In this document: positions 51,444 to 58,081 of the stretch, piece by piece | Position numbering within the stretch: the stretch's first letter is position 1 | Layout of the letters: each line of letters starts with the position of its first letter | From: Thiohalocapsa halophila | GTDB lineage: Bacteria; Pseudomonadota; Gammaproteobacteria; Chromatiales; Chromatiaceae | Assembly: GCF_016583825.1 (NCBI RefSeq) | Contig: NZ_NRRV01000032.1 | Location: 1 to 58,081 of the forward strand | DNA: 58,081 nt | Direction: 5' to 3' | The notes under the pieces: model-generated | Told to the model about the DNA's origin: nothing | Databases searched by the model: none | What the model saw: only the letters and a program-made list of their open reading frames with translations | Position numbers and translations under genes: made by a program

Positions 51444-52751
51444 ATGTCCGCAGGCGCCCTGACCCTCTGCCCCGAGTGCGATCTGCTGCAGCAGAGTCCG
51501 CCGCTGCCGCCGGGCGGTTCGTCCCGCTGCGCGCGCTGCGGCCACACCCTGCACCGAGACCGCCCCAACAGCATCGACCGCACCCTGGCGCTCACCATCA
51601 CGGGCCTGGTGCTGTTCGCCATCGCCAATGCCTTTCCGTTCCTGTCCTTCGAGATGCAGGGACAAATCACCGAGACCACCTTGATGACGGGTGTGCGAGA
51701 CCTCGCCGCCCAGGGCAAGGGCGAGGTGGCCGCGGTGGTGTTCTTCACCAGCATCCTGGCCCCGGGGCTGCAGCTGGTGCTGCTGCTGCTGGTGCTGGCG
51801 CCGCTCAAATGGGGCGGGCGGCTGCCGCCGGGCTTCCCGACCCTGTTTCGCTGGTTCAAGCGCCTGGTGCCCTGGGGGATGATGGATGTGTTCATGATCG
51901 GCATCCTGGTGTCGGTGGTGAAGCTGACCGACATGGCCAACATCTTGCCGGGGCTGTCGCTGTTCGCCTTCGTGGCCTTGATCTTCGTGCTGGCAGCGGC
52001 GCAGGCGGCGCTGGACCCGGACGCCGTCTGGGAGCGAGTGCCGCTGCGGCCGCAGGTGCGCCGCCCGCCGGCGCCGGGCGAGGCGGCCATCGGCTGTGAT
52101 GTCTGCGAGCTGGTAGTGCCCGCGGCGGCCGCGGACGTGGACGCCCGCGGGCGCGCGCGCTGCCCGCGCTGCACCGACGTGCTGCACCGGCGCAAGCCGC
52201 AGAGTCTGCAGCGCACCTGGGCGCTGGTGATCGCCGCAGCCGTGCTCTACCTGCCGGCCAATCTGTATCCGGTGATGTCCGTCACCTCCCTGGGCCAGAC
52301 CCAGGCGGACACCATTCTCAGCGGTGTGCTCTTTTTGCTGCATCATGGGATGTGGCCGCTGGCGATCATTGTCTTCACCGCGAGCATCTTCGTGCCGCTG
52401 CTGAAGCTGTTGAGCCTGATGTTCCTGCTGGTGTCGGTGCAGCTCGGCTCGCACTGGCGCCCGCGGGAGCGCACCAAGCTCTACCGCGTCACCGAGGCCA
52501 TCGGCCGCTGGTCCATGGTGGACGTCTATGTGGTGACCATCCTGGTGGCGCTGGTGCGGCTCGGGAATCTCGCCAGTATCGAAGCGCGGGCCGGCGCCGT
52601 GTTCTTCTGCGCCGTGGTGATTCTCACCATGCTCGCGGCCATGTCGTTCGACCCCAGGCTCATCTGGGACGCTTTGGAGCAGGACCATGACGGAGCCGCA
52701 GCGGCCCGAGTCCCCCTCAAGCCCGTCGCCTCCGACGCCGTCAGCGGCTGA
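51444..52751 (+). CDS. pqiA: Paraquat-inducible protein A
   Basis: A 435-aa inner-membrane protein made of two repeated PqiA domains, each preceded by a zinc-ribbon pair: CPECDLLQQSP...RCARCG and CDVCELVV...RCPRC. Eight membrane helices are visible, with the repeat signature FPFLSFEMQGQ / LYPVMSVTSLGQ and the two VPWGMMDVFMIGILVSVVKL-like segments (the second is GRWSMVDVYVVTILVALVRL). It is the membrane anchor of the PqiABC lipid transport bridge. The 3' end overlaps pqiB by 65 bp. Confidence 0.95.
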   Translation: MSAGALTLCPECDLLQQSPPLPPGGSSRCARCGHTLHRDRPNSIDRTLALTITGLVLFAIANAFPFLSFEMQGQITETTLMTGVRDLAAQGKGEVAAVVFFTSILAPGLQLVLLLLVLAPLKWGGRLPPGFPTLFRWFKRLVPWGMMDVFMIGILVSVVKLTDMANILPGLSLFAFVALIFVLAAAQAALDPDAVWERVPLRPQVRRPPAPGEAAIGCDVCELVVPAAAADVDARGRARCPRCTDVLHRRKPQSLQRTWALVIAAAVLYLPANLYPVMSVTSLGQTQADTILSGVLFLLHHGMWPLAIIVFTASIFVPLLKLLSLMFLLVSVQLGSHWRPRERTKLYRVTEAIGRWSMVDVYVVTILVALVRLGNLASIEARAGAVFFCAVVILTMLAAMSFDPRLIWDALEQDHDGAAAARVPLKPVASDAVSG

Positions 52752-54429
52752 GGGGCATGCCGGCGGCGGCGCACTGCCGCAGGCGCGGGTGGTGCGGCGC
52801 GGGCGCCCATCCCTGGTATGGCTGCTGCCGGTCATCGCGCTGGCGGTGGGTGGCTGGCTGGTGGTGAAGACCCTGGCCGAGCAGGGACCCAGCGTCAGCA
52901 TCGATTTCGAGAACGCCGCCGGGCTGAATGCCGGCAAGACCAAGGTCAAATACAAGGACGTGGACATCGGCACTGTCACACGGATCGATGTGAGCACCGA
53001 TCTGGACCATGTGACGGTCACCGCGGATCTGCGCCAAGGCAGCGAGGAGTTCCTGGCCGAGGACACGCGTTTCTGGGTATCGCGCCCGCGCATCACCGCA
53101 AGCCAGGTCAGCGGGCTGGAGACACTGCTGTCGGGGGCCTTCGTCGCCTTGGATCCCGGCAGCAGCCGCAAGCAGAGCCGGCACTTCCAGGGGCTCGCGA
53201 GGCCGCCGGTGATCACCACCGACGCACCGGGGCGGCGTTTTCGGCTGCGCGCGGATACCCTGGGCTCACTGAATCCGGGCACCCCCGTCTATTACCGGCG
53301 CATCCAGGTGGGGCAGGTCATCGACTACACGCTGGACGACGACGGCGGGGCCGTCACCGTCGATGTCTTCATCAACAGCCCGCATGACAAGCTGGTGCAC
53401 ACCAATACGCGCTTTTGGAATGCCAGCGGCATCGATCTCGAGCTCAGCGCCAACGGCGTCAGACTGGACACCCAGTCGCTGGTGTCGGTGTTGGTGGGCG
53501 GCGTCGCTTTCGACACACCGGCGGATCTGGAGGCCACGGACACCGTCGCGCCGGCGGATCAGTTTTTCCCGCTCTATGCCAATCGCAGCGCTGCCAACAA
53601 GCAGGTGTACCTGCATAAGGAGCGGTATCTGATGATCTTCAACGGCTCGGTGCGCGGGCTCAACGTGGGGGCGCCCGTGTCCCTGCGCGGCATCCGGATC
53701 GGTCAAGTGATGGACATCGAGCTCGATTTCGACAAGCAGCAGCTGGATTTCCGGATCCCGGTGCTGGTGGAGGTCGAGCCGGAGCGCATTGGCTTCCCGG
53801 AGCCGCAGTCGGCAGACGACCAAAAAGACGCGCGCGTGCTGCGTCAGTTGGTGCAGCGCGGTCTGCGCGCCCAGCTCAAAACCGGCAACCTGCTCACGGG
53901 CGCGCTGTACATCGAGCTCGACTTCCACTCGGATGCGGCACCGGCCAAGCTCACCCAGCGCCAGGGCTACTCGGTGGTGCCGACACTGCCGACGCCCTTG
54001 GAAGCGGCCACCAACAAGATCACCGCCCTCCTTGACAAAGTGAATGCCCTGCCCATCGAGGGCATCGGCGAGGACCTGCAGGCGGCCGTGGGGGATGCAC
54101 GCGAGCTGCTGGGCTCCGCCGAGCTGCGCACCGCCGTCGACGAGCTGAGCGCTGTATTGAGCGAGGCCCGGGGCGTGACGGCGCAGCTGAACAGCGAGCT
54201 GGCGCCAAAGCTGGACGCCGTCCTCGGCAGCCTGCAAGGGACCTTGGAAGACGCCAGCCGCACCCTGAACAACACCAATGAGCTGATCGGTCCGGATGCG
54301 CCAATGTCGGTGGAGGCAGTGCGTACAATGCGCGAGGTGAGCGCGGCGGCCCGGTCGCTGCGCGTGATGGCGGATTATCTGGAACGACATCCCGAGGCCC
54401 TCATCCAGGGCAAAGGAGGCGGACGCTGA
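52687..54429 (+). CDS. pqiB: PqiB, MCE-domain lipid transport protein
   Basis: A 580-aa periplasm-spanning protein anchored by one N-terminal helix (SLVWLLPVIALAVGGWLVV). Three MCE domains follow; the first begins VSIDFENAAGLNAGKTKVKY then KDVDIGTVTRI, with later repeats GSLNPGTPVYYRRIQVGQVI and RGLNVGAPVSLRGIRIGQVM. A C-terminal coiled region (LTALLDKVNALPIEGIGEDL-like) forms the needle. It moves phospholipids between membranes. The start lies within pqiA; if the real start is later (residue 30 or so), the overlap would disappear. Confidence 0.95.
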   Translation: MTEPQRPESPSSPSPPTPSAAEGHAGGGALPQARVVRRGRPSLVWLLPVIALAVGGWLVVKTLAEQGPSVSIDFENAAGLNAGKTKVKYKDVDIGTVTRIDVSTDLDHVTVTADLRQGSEEFLAEDTRFWVSRPRITASQVSGLETLLSGAFVALDPGSSRKQSRHFQGLARPPVITTDAPGRRFRLRADTLGSLNPGTPVYYRRIQVGQVIDYTLDDDGGAVTVDVFINSPHDKLVHTNTRFWNASGIDLELSANGVRLDTQSLVSVLVGGVAFDTPADLEATDTVAPADQFFPLYANRSAANKQVYLHKERYLMIFNGSVRGLNVGAPVSLRGIRIGQVMDIELDFDKQQLDFRIPVLVEVEPERIGFPEPQSADDQKDARVLRQLVQRGLRAQLKTGNLLTGALYIELDFHSDAAPAKLTQRQGYSVVPTLPTPLEAATNKITALLDKVNALPIEGIGEDLQAAVGDARELLGSAELRTAVDELSAVLSEARGVTAQLNSELAPKLDAVLGSLQGTLEDASRTLNNTNELIGPDAPMSVEAVRTMREVSAAARSLRVMADYLERHPEALIQGKGGGR

Positions 54430-55199
54430 TGTTGGTGCTGCGGTTGAAAGGTCTCACCGGCCGGCTTGATCGGTCCGAGGCGGACGGATCGGCGCATGGC
54501 TTGGCGGGCGGCAGGCGTCGCCGGTTTCTGCGCTGGTCCCTGGCATTCACTGCGATGCTCTTGCTGGCCGGCTGTGCGACGACGCCGCCGTCGTCCTTCT
54601 ACACGCTGACTCCGCTGCCGCAGGCAGCGGGGCGTGCCGGCGACCTGGGCGCGGGCAGCATCGCCGTCGGGCTCGGCCCCGTCACCTTCCCGCAATTCCT
54701 GGACCGCCCGCAGATCGTCACCCGGGACGGCGCCAACCGCCTGGTGGTGGACGAGTTCCACCGCTGGGGCGGCACCGTGCAGGACGACTTCCTGCGCGTC
54801 TGGGGCGAGAATCTGGCCTATCTGCTCGGCGGCTCCCGCGTTGCACTGTTTCCGTCGGAGTCCCGCATGCCGCTGGACTATCGGGTGCTGGCGCAGGTGC
54901 TGGCCTTCGAGGGGGCCGCCGACGGCAACGCCGTGCTGCGGGTGCGCTGGTCGGTGACCGACGACCGCCAGCGCCGGACTTTCGCCGCCCGCGAGAATGT
55001 CTATCGTTGCCCCTACCGCGTCGGCGGAGGCGATGACCGAGCCACCGCCGATATCCGCTACGCCGCAGTGGTGGCGGCGCTGAGCGAATGCCTCGGCGAT
55101 TTCAGCCGCGATGTGGCGGAGGTGCTCGGCGGCCTGCCCGAGCCCCAGCCCCCCGCCGCTGACGCCGCCGTCAGCTCAGCCGCGCAGCCGCGGCGCTGA
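54429..55199 (+). CDS. pqiC: PqiC-type outer membrane lipoprotein
   Basis: A 256-aa lipoprotein of the ABC-type transport auxiliary family. Its signal helix (FLRWSLAFTAMLLLAGCATT) ends in a lipobox. The PqiC pattern TPPSSFYTLTPLP, IAVGLGPVTFPQFLDRPQIV and DEFHRWGGTVQDDFLRVWGE follows. It caps the PqiB needle at the outer membrane. The start overlaps the pqiB stop by one base. The first 35 residues before the signal helix are long and charged, so a later start is possible. Confidence 0.93.
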   Translation: MLVLRLKGLTGRLDRSEADGSAHGLAGGRRRRFLRWSLAFTAMLLLAGCATTPPSSFYTLTPLPQAAGRAGDLGAGSIAVGLGPVTFPQFLDRPQIVTRDGANRLVVDEFHRWGGTVQDDFLRVWGENLAYLLGGSRVALFPSESRMPLDYRVLAQVLAFEGAADGNAVLRVRWSVTDDRQRRTFAARENVYRCPYRVGGGDDRATADIRYAAVVAALSECLGDFSRDVAEVLGGLPEPQPPAADAAVSSAAQPRR

Positions 55200-55328
55200 C
55201 GCCCGCGCGCGGGGCCGGCGCGCCGCGGCCCGGGCATGGGCGCGGCGCCCCCTGGGGAACGCTGGGGGGAACGCTGGCCGCACCTCTGTCGCCCGCCGGT
55301 GGGGCGCCGCCCACGGCCCAGAGGTGAG

Positions 55329-55436
55329 CACCGGCTCGATGCGGGCATCGATGAGACCCTAGCGTCCATCGGCATCTTCGCCGGCGTCGACCGCAGCTAT
55401 CTGTTTCTGATCGACCCGGACGGGCATCTCATCCGC
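55329..55436 (+). pseudogene. GAF-domain relic
   Basis: In frame with the downstream phasin, the sequence EHRLDAGIDETLASIGIFAG then VDRSYLFLIDPDGHLIRN matches the opening of GAF sensor domains (IGEF-GVDRSYVF-F--DG). Only about 36 residues remain, with no stop-free extension of domain character on either side. It is a fragment of a signalling protein gene. Confidence 0.5.
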
Positions 55437-55458
55437 AACCCCCGCCGCCTGGCCGGCC

Positions 55459-55487
55459 TTGACAACCCCGCGTGCGACGACTATTGT
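55459..55487 (+). promoter_or_regulatory. Sigma70-type promoter of the phasin gene
   Basis: A perfect -35 TTGACA (55459-55464) and a -10 TATTGT (55482-55487) are spaced by 17 bp. Transcription would start near 55494, giving a leader of about 108 nt before the phasin ATG. Confidence 0.65.
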
Positions 55488-55516
55488 GCAGTGCAACAAT
55501 TGCTGCACCGCAGCAA
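55484..55516 (+). promoter_or_regulatory. Candidate PhaR operator
   Basis: TTGTGCAGTGCAACAA (55484-55499) is followed at once by the palindrome TTGCTGCACCGCAGCAA (55500-55516; TTGCTGC and GCAGCAA around ACC). Both resemble TGC/GCA-rich sites bound by PhaR, the polyhydroxyalkanoate-responsive repressor of phasin genes. They overlap the -10 box and the start point, the expected place for a repressor. Confidence 0.6.
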
Positions 55517-55601
55517 CCCGGGCCGCGGGGGTACCGGCGGCAAACATGCAGTCGACCAGCCACCCTCGGCCCTTGAGCCACCAAGTTACCGGAGTACCAG
55601 A

Positions 55602-55973
55602 ATGAGCAGCCAAGACGTCATGAAGACCTACAACGATCTTACCGACCAGAACGTCGACCGCATCAACGCCCTGGGCGAGCTGAACCTCAAAGTCGCCGAG
55701 AAGATGGCCAGCCGCCAGATGGACGTCATGAATCTGTTCATGGAGCAGGGCGTACGCATGATGAAGCTGGCCACCGAGGCCAAGGGCTACAGCGAGCTCT
55801 ACAAGGGACAGGTCGACATGGCCCGCGAGATGAGCGAGAAGCTCATGGGCGAGTCCAAGACCAACATGGCCCTGGCCGGCGAGATTCGCGACGACTACCG
55901 CGGCTGGCTCGATGCGGCCATGGCCGACGTCAAGGACGGCAGCACCGCTGTTCGTAACGCCGTCACCGCCTGA
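55602..55973 (+). CDS. Phasin (polyhydroxyalkanoate granule protein)
   Basis: A 123-aa all-helical amphipathic protein of the phasin family: MKTYNDLTDQNVDRINALGE then LNLKVAEKMASRQMDVMNLF, with EAKGYSELYKGQVDMAREMS and a last helix ending AAMADVKDGSTAVRNAVTA. It coats PHA granules and sets their size and number. GGAG lies 7 bases before ATG 55602. The frame is open upstream through a GAF relic, but that part is not phasin. phaB follows 222 bp downstream. Confidence 0.9.
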   Translation: MSSQDVMKTYNDLTDQNVDRINALGELNLKVAEKMASRQMDVMNLFMEQGVRMMKLATEAKGYSELYKGQVDMAREMSEKLMGESKTNMALAGEIRDDYRGWLDAAMADVKDGSTAVRNAVTA

Positions 55974-56195
55974 AGGAGCAGCCCGCGCGCCGGCACGGCC
56001 CCCGGCCTGGATACAGGTCGGAGCGCCGGTCTACCGCCGGCAACCGGCGCGGCGGGTGCGGCAGGGACGCTCGCTGCGGCCGCCTCGGGCTTGCCCACCC
56101 CGGCTGAGCCGAGCGGCTCCGATGTCGGGGTTTTGCCTTTGCCCGGGGCCGGCACGCCTCAGGAGCAGACAGACCAACAACAGCGAGAAGCAGCC

Positions 56196-56942
56196 ATGAC
56201 AGCAGCGCGCGTTGCACTGGTGACGGGCGGCATCGGCGGCATCGGCACCGCCATTTGCCAGCGCTTGGCGCGAGACGGGTTCCGCGTCGTCGCCAATCAC
56301 CACCCGTCGGAGCAAGAGGCCGCCGAGGCCTGGAAGAACGACCAAGCCGGCCTGGGCTTCGACATGGAGACCATCGCCGGCGACGTATCCTCGTTCGACG
56401 ACAGCAAACGGATGGCCGATGAGGTCCGCGCGCAGCACGGCCCCGTGGCCGTGCTGGTGAATTGCGCCGGCATCACCCGGGACAAGACGTTCAAAAAGAT
56501 GGAAGAGGATGCCTGGCGGGTGGTTATCGACGTCAATCTGAACAGCGTCTACAACGTCACCCGCAACGTCTGGGAGTGCATGTTGGAGGCCGGCTTCGGC
56601 CGCGTCATCAACATCTCCTCCGTGAACGGCCAGCGCGGCCAGTTCGGTCAGACCAACTATGCGACGGCGAAGGCCGGCATGCACGGCTTCACCATGAGCC
56701 TGGCGCAGGAAGGTGCCGCCAAGGGCATCACGGTGAACACCGTCTCGCCCGGCTATGTGGAAACGCCCATGACGCTGGCCATGCGCGATGATGTGCGCGA
56801 GGCCATCGTCGCCGGCGTGCCCATGCGCCGCATGGGCAAGCCCGAGGAAATCGCGAGCGCGGTGGCCTTCCTGGTCGCCGATGAGAACGGCTATGTCACC
56901 GGTGTGAATCTGCCGGTGAACGGCGGGCTGTTCATGCACTGA
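56196..56942 (+). CDS. phaB: Acetoacetyl-CoA reductase
   Basis: A 248-aa short-chain dehydrogenase that makes (R)-3-hydroxybutyryl-CoA for PHA synthesis. The cofactor loop is VALVTGGIGGIGTAI, the NAG-type motif is VNCAGITRDKTFKKM, and the catalytic residues are in NISSVNGQRGQFGQTNYATA and KAGMHGFTM (Ser, Tyr, Lys). The family ending NGYVTGVNLPVNGGLFMH is intact. ATG 56196 follows a purine-rich GCGAGAAGCAG. phaC and phaA are not in the window. Confidence 0.95.
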   Translation: MTAARVALVTGGIGGIGTAICQRLARDGFRVVANHHPSEQEAAEAWKNDQAGLGFDMETIAGDVSSFDDSKRMADEVRAQHGPVAVLVNCAGITRDKTFKKMEEDAWRVVIDVNLNSVYNVTRNVWECMLEAGFGRVINISSVNGQRGQFGQTNYATAKAGMHGFTMSLAQEGAAKGITVNTVSPGYVETPMTLAMRDDVREAIVAGVPMRRMGKPEEIASAVAFLVADENGYVTGVNLPVNGGLFMH

Positions 56943-56966
56943 CGCCGGGCCGCCGGCGTCCCTTCG

Positions 56967-56990
56967 GGCCCGCCTGCGCGGCGGGCCTTC
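56967..56990 (+). terminator. Hairpin after phaB
   Basis: GGCCCGCC and GGCGGGCC pair around TGCGC, 25 bp after the phaB stop, followed only by TTCC. It is a stable hairpin but a weak intrinsic terminator. Confidence 0.5.
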
Positions 56991-57007
56991 CACTGCCTAT
57001 GCTGTGT

Positions 57008-57107
57008 GCCGCCGCCTTTGACCGAGGCGGCGGCGCTCACAATGAGTCCTCCTCGTCTCTCTCTGATGAGACGTTCCTCTGCCCGGCTCCCCGCCGGGCT
57101 TTTTTTT
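57008..57107 (+). ncRNA. Possible structured small RNA or leader
   Basis: Three hairpins in series: GCCGCCGCCT/AGGCGGCGGC (57008-57034, loop TTGACCG), CGTCTC/GAGACG (about 57055-57074) and GCCCGGC/GCCGGGC (57081-57099) followed by eight T. A TATGCT hexamer at 56998 could be a -10 box but has no good -35. No protein is encoded. It could be an sRNA, or a regulated leader for the EamA gene that starts 56 bp later. Confidence 0.35.
57081..57107 (+). terminator. Strong intrinsic terminator
   Basis: A 7-bp GC-only stem GCCCGGC/GCCGGGC with the loop TCCCC is followed by TTTTTTTT. This is the best rho-independent terminator in the window. Confidence 0.85.
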
Positions 57108-57162
57108 GACATCCTGTCGGTCCGATCAACGCCGTTGCAGTCCGCCGCCGCTGTCCCTCCAG

Positions 57163-58081
57163 ATGTCCAACCGCGACCAGGCACCCCGGGAAGCCATCAT
57201 CCTCGCCATGCTCGTGGTGCTGCTCTGGGGCACCGCCGCCACGGCCTTCGAGATCGCGCTGCGCTGGGCGACGCCCTATCAACTGCTGCTGTGGTCCGTT
57301 GTCGTCTCGACGCTGGTGCTCGGGGCGCTGTTGCTGCGCCGCGGCGGTGTCGGTCAGCTCCGGGCGCTGCCGCGGGCGGCGCTGCTGCGGGGGCTCGCGC
57401 TGGGGGCGTTGAACCCCTTTCTGTACTACCTGGTGCTGTTCGCGGCCTACGACCGACTGCCCGGGCAGATCGCCATGGCGCTGAACTATGCCTGGCCGCT
57501 GGTGCTGGCCGTGCTGGCGGTGCCGGTGCTGCGCCAGCCATTAACGCGGGCGCAGGCGGTGGCCATCGCCGTCAGCTTTCTGGGGGCCGTGGTCATCGTC
57601 ACCGGCGGCCAGCTCGGCTTCAGCGGCGGGCTCGACACCGCCGGTATCTTGCTGGCGCTCGGCAGCACGGTGATCTGGGCGCTGTTCTGGCTTTGGAGCG
57701 CCCGCGACGGCGCTGACCCGGTGGTCAAGCTCTTCCTCGGCTTCGTCTCCGGCTTGGTGCTGGCGCTCGCCGCCGCCCCCTGGCTCGGCGGCGCCGGCTG
57801 GGCCGGCCTGCTGCCGCCCGCCGCCGCCTGGCCGGCACTGGTCTATGTCGGTCTGTTCGAGATGGGCCTCACCTTCGTGCTCTGGCTCACGGCCCTGCAG
57901 CGGGCCAGGAATGCCGCGCGGCTGGGCCACCTGGTGTACCTCGCGCCCTTCCTGTCCCTCATGGTCCTGCACCTCGTGCTCGGCGAGCCGCTGCTGCCCG
58001 CCACCTTCATCGGCCTGGCGCTGATCATCGGGTCCCTGCTCTGGCGCGCCTGGATCGAAGGCCGGCGACCCGCCCCCACAC
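57163..58081 (+). CDS. EamA/DMT-family transporter (3' end cut by window)
   Basis: An open frame from ATG 57163 runs off the window after 306 codons. It encodes about ten hydrophobic helices in two EamA repeats: ILAMLVVLLWGTAATAFEIA with ALNYAWPLVLAVLAVPVL, then GILLALGSTVIWALFWLWSA with ARNAARLGHLVYLAPFLSLM. EamA proteins export amino acids or other small metabolites; the substrate is unknown. The family is about 300 aa long, so only a few codons can be missing. Confidence 0.88.
   Translation, partial: MSNRDQAPREAIILAMLVVLLWGTAATAFEIALRWATPYQLLLWSVVVSTLVLGALLLRRGGVGQLRALPRAALLRGLALGALNPFLYYLVLFAAYDRLPGQIAMALNYAWPLVLAVLAVPVLRQPLTRAQAVAIAVSFLGAVVIVTGGQLGFSGGLDTAGILLALGSTVIWALFWLWSARDGADPVVKLFLGFVSGLVLALAAAPWLGGAGWAGLLPPAAAWPALVYVGLFEMGLTFVLWLTALQRARNAARLGHLVYLAPFLSLMVLHLVLGEPLLPATFIGLALIIGSLLWRAWIEGRRPAPT

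Overview
The window is a high-GC chromosomal segment from a gammaproteobacterium. The order leuS-lptE-holA-proA-nadD-rsfS, the pqiABC operon, hspQ, an E1-type sucA with sucB, and polyhydroxyalkanoate genes (a phasin and phaB) fit Chromatiales-like purple sulfur bacteria or close relatives. That placement is an inference from gene content; there is no rRNA here to test it.

Region 1 (1-12093) is accessory DNA. It holds a Phd/PIN toxin-antitoxin (TA) pair, a methyltransferase, a nuclease-helicase fusion, an AbiEi-PIN-RHH cassette and two tandem XRE repressors. Between them lie at least eight gene relics: PIN fragments, DUF433, DUF5615, HicB, two pieces of a second helicase copy, and a truncated methyltransferase. 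A block of about 0.73 kb (1613-2333) is duplicated at 7262-8004. A GTAGGGTGGAC-type palindromic repeat sits at or beside two of the breakpoints. The region reads as a TA and defence island shaped by repeated duplication, deletion and fusion.

Region 2 (12094-22006) is mostly core. It holds sucA and sucB (minus strand), a 71-aa conserved small protein, tRNA-Arg(CCT), a sterol-desaturase-like hydroxylase translationally coupled to a small CxxC protein, a family-2 glycosyltransferase, two unknown genes and an L,D-transpeptidase lipoprotein.

Region 3 (22329-31357) is a co-oriented housekeeping run: leuS, lptE, holA, proA, nadD, rsfS, a WYL regulator and folA, several with overlapping ends. Region 4 (31414-42631) has transaldolase, a CHAD-domain protein overlapping a ParA-type ATPase gene, a YheT-like hydrolase, an ABC exporter divergent from a TolC-type channel, aroC and an MFS permease. 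Eleven copies of a short repeat built on GGGACGGTATA / GTGACAGTATAC fill the intergenic spaces from 24945 to 41448.

Region 5 (42876-49331) is a glycogen cluster: glgX, a PduX-like GHMP kinase, a truncated GH57 gene, a DUF4912 protein and glgA. Region 6 (49518-58081) has pabB, hspQ (minus), pqiABC, a phasin with a recognisable promoter and PhaR-like operator, phaB, a structured RNA-like segment ending in a strong terminator, and an EamA transporter cut by the window end.

No prophage, CRISPR array, intact transposase or rRNA was seen.
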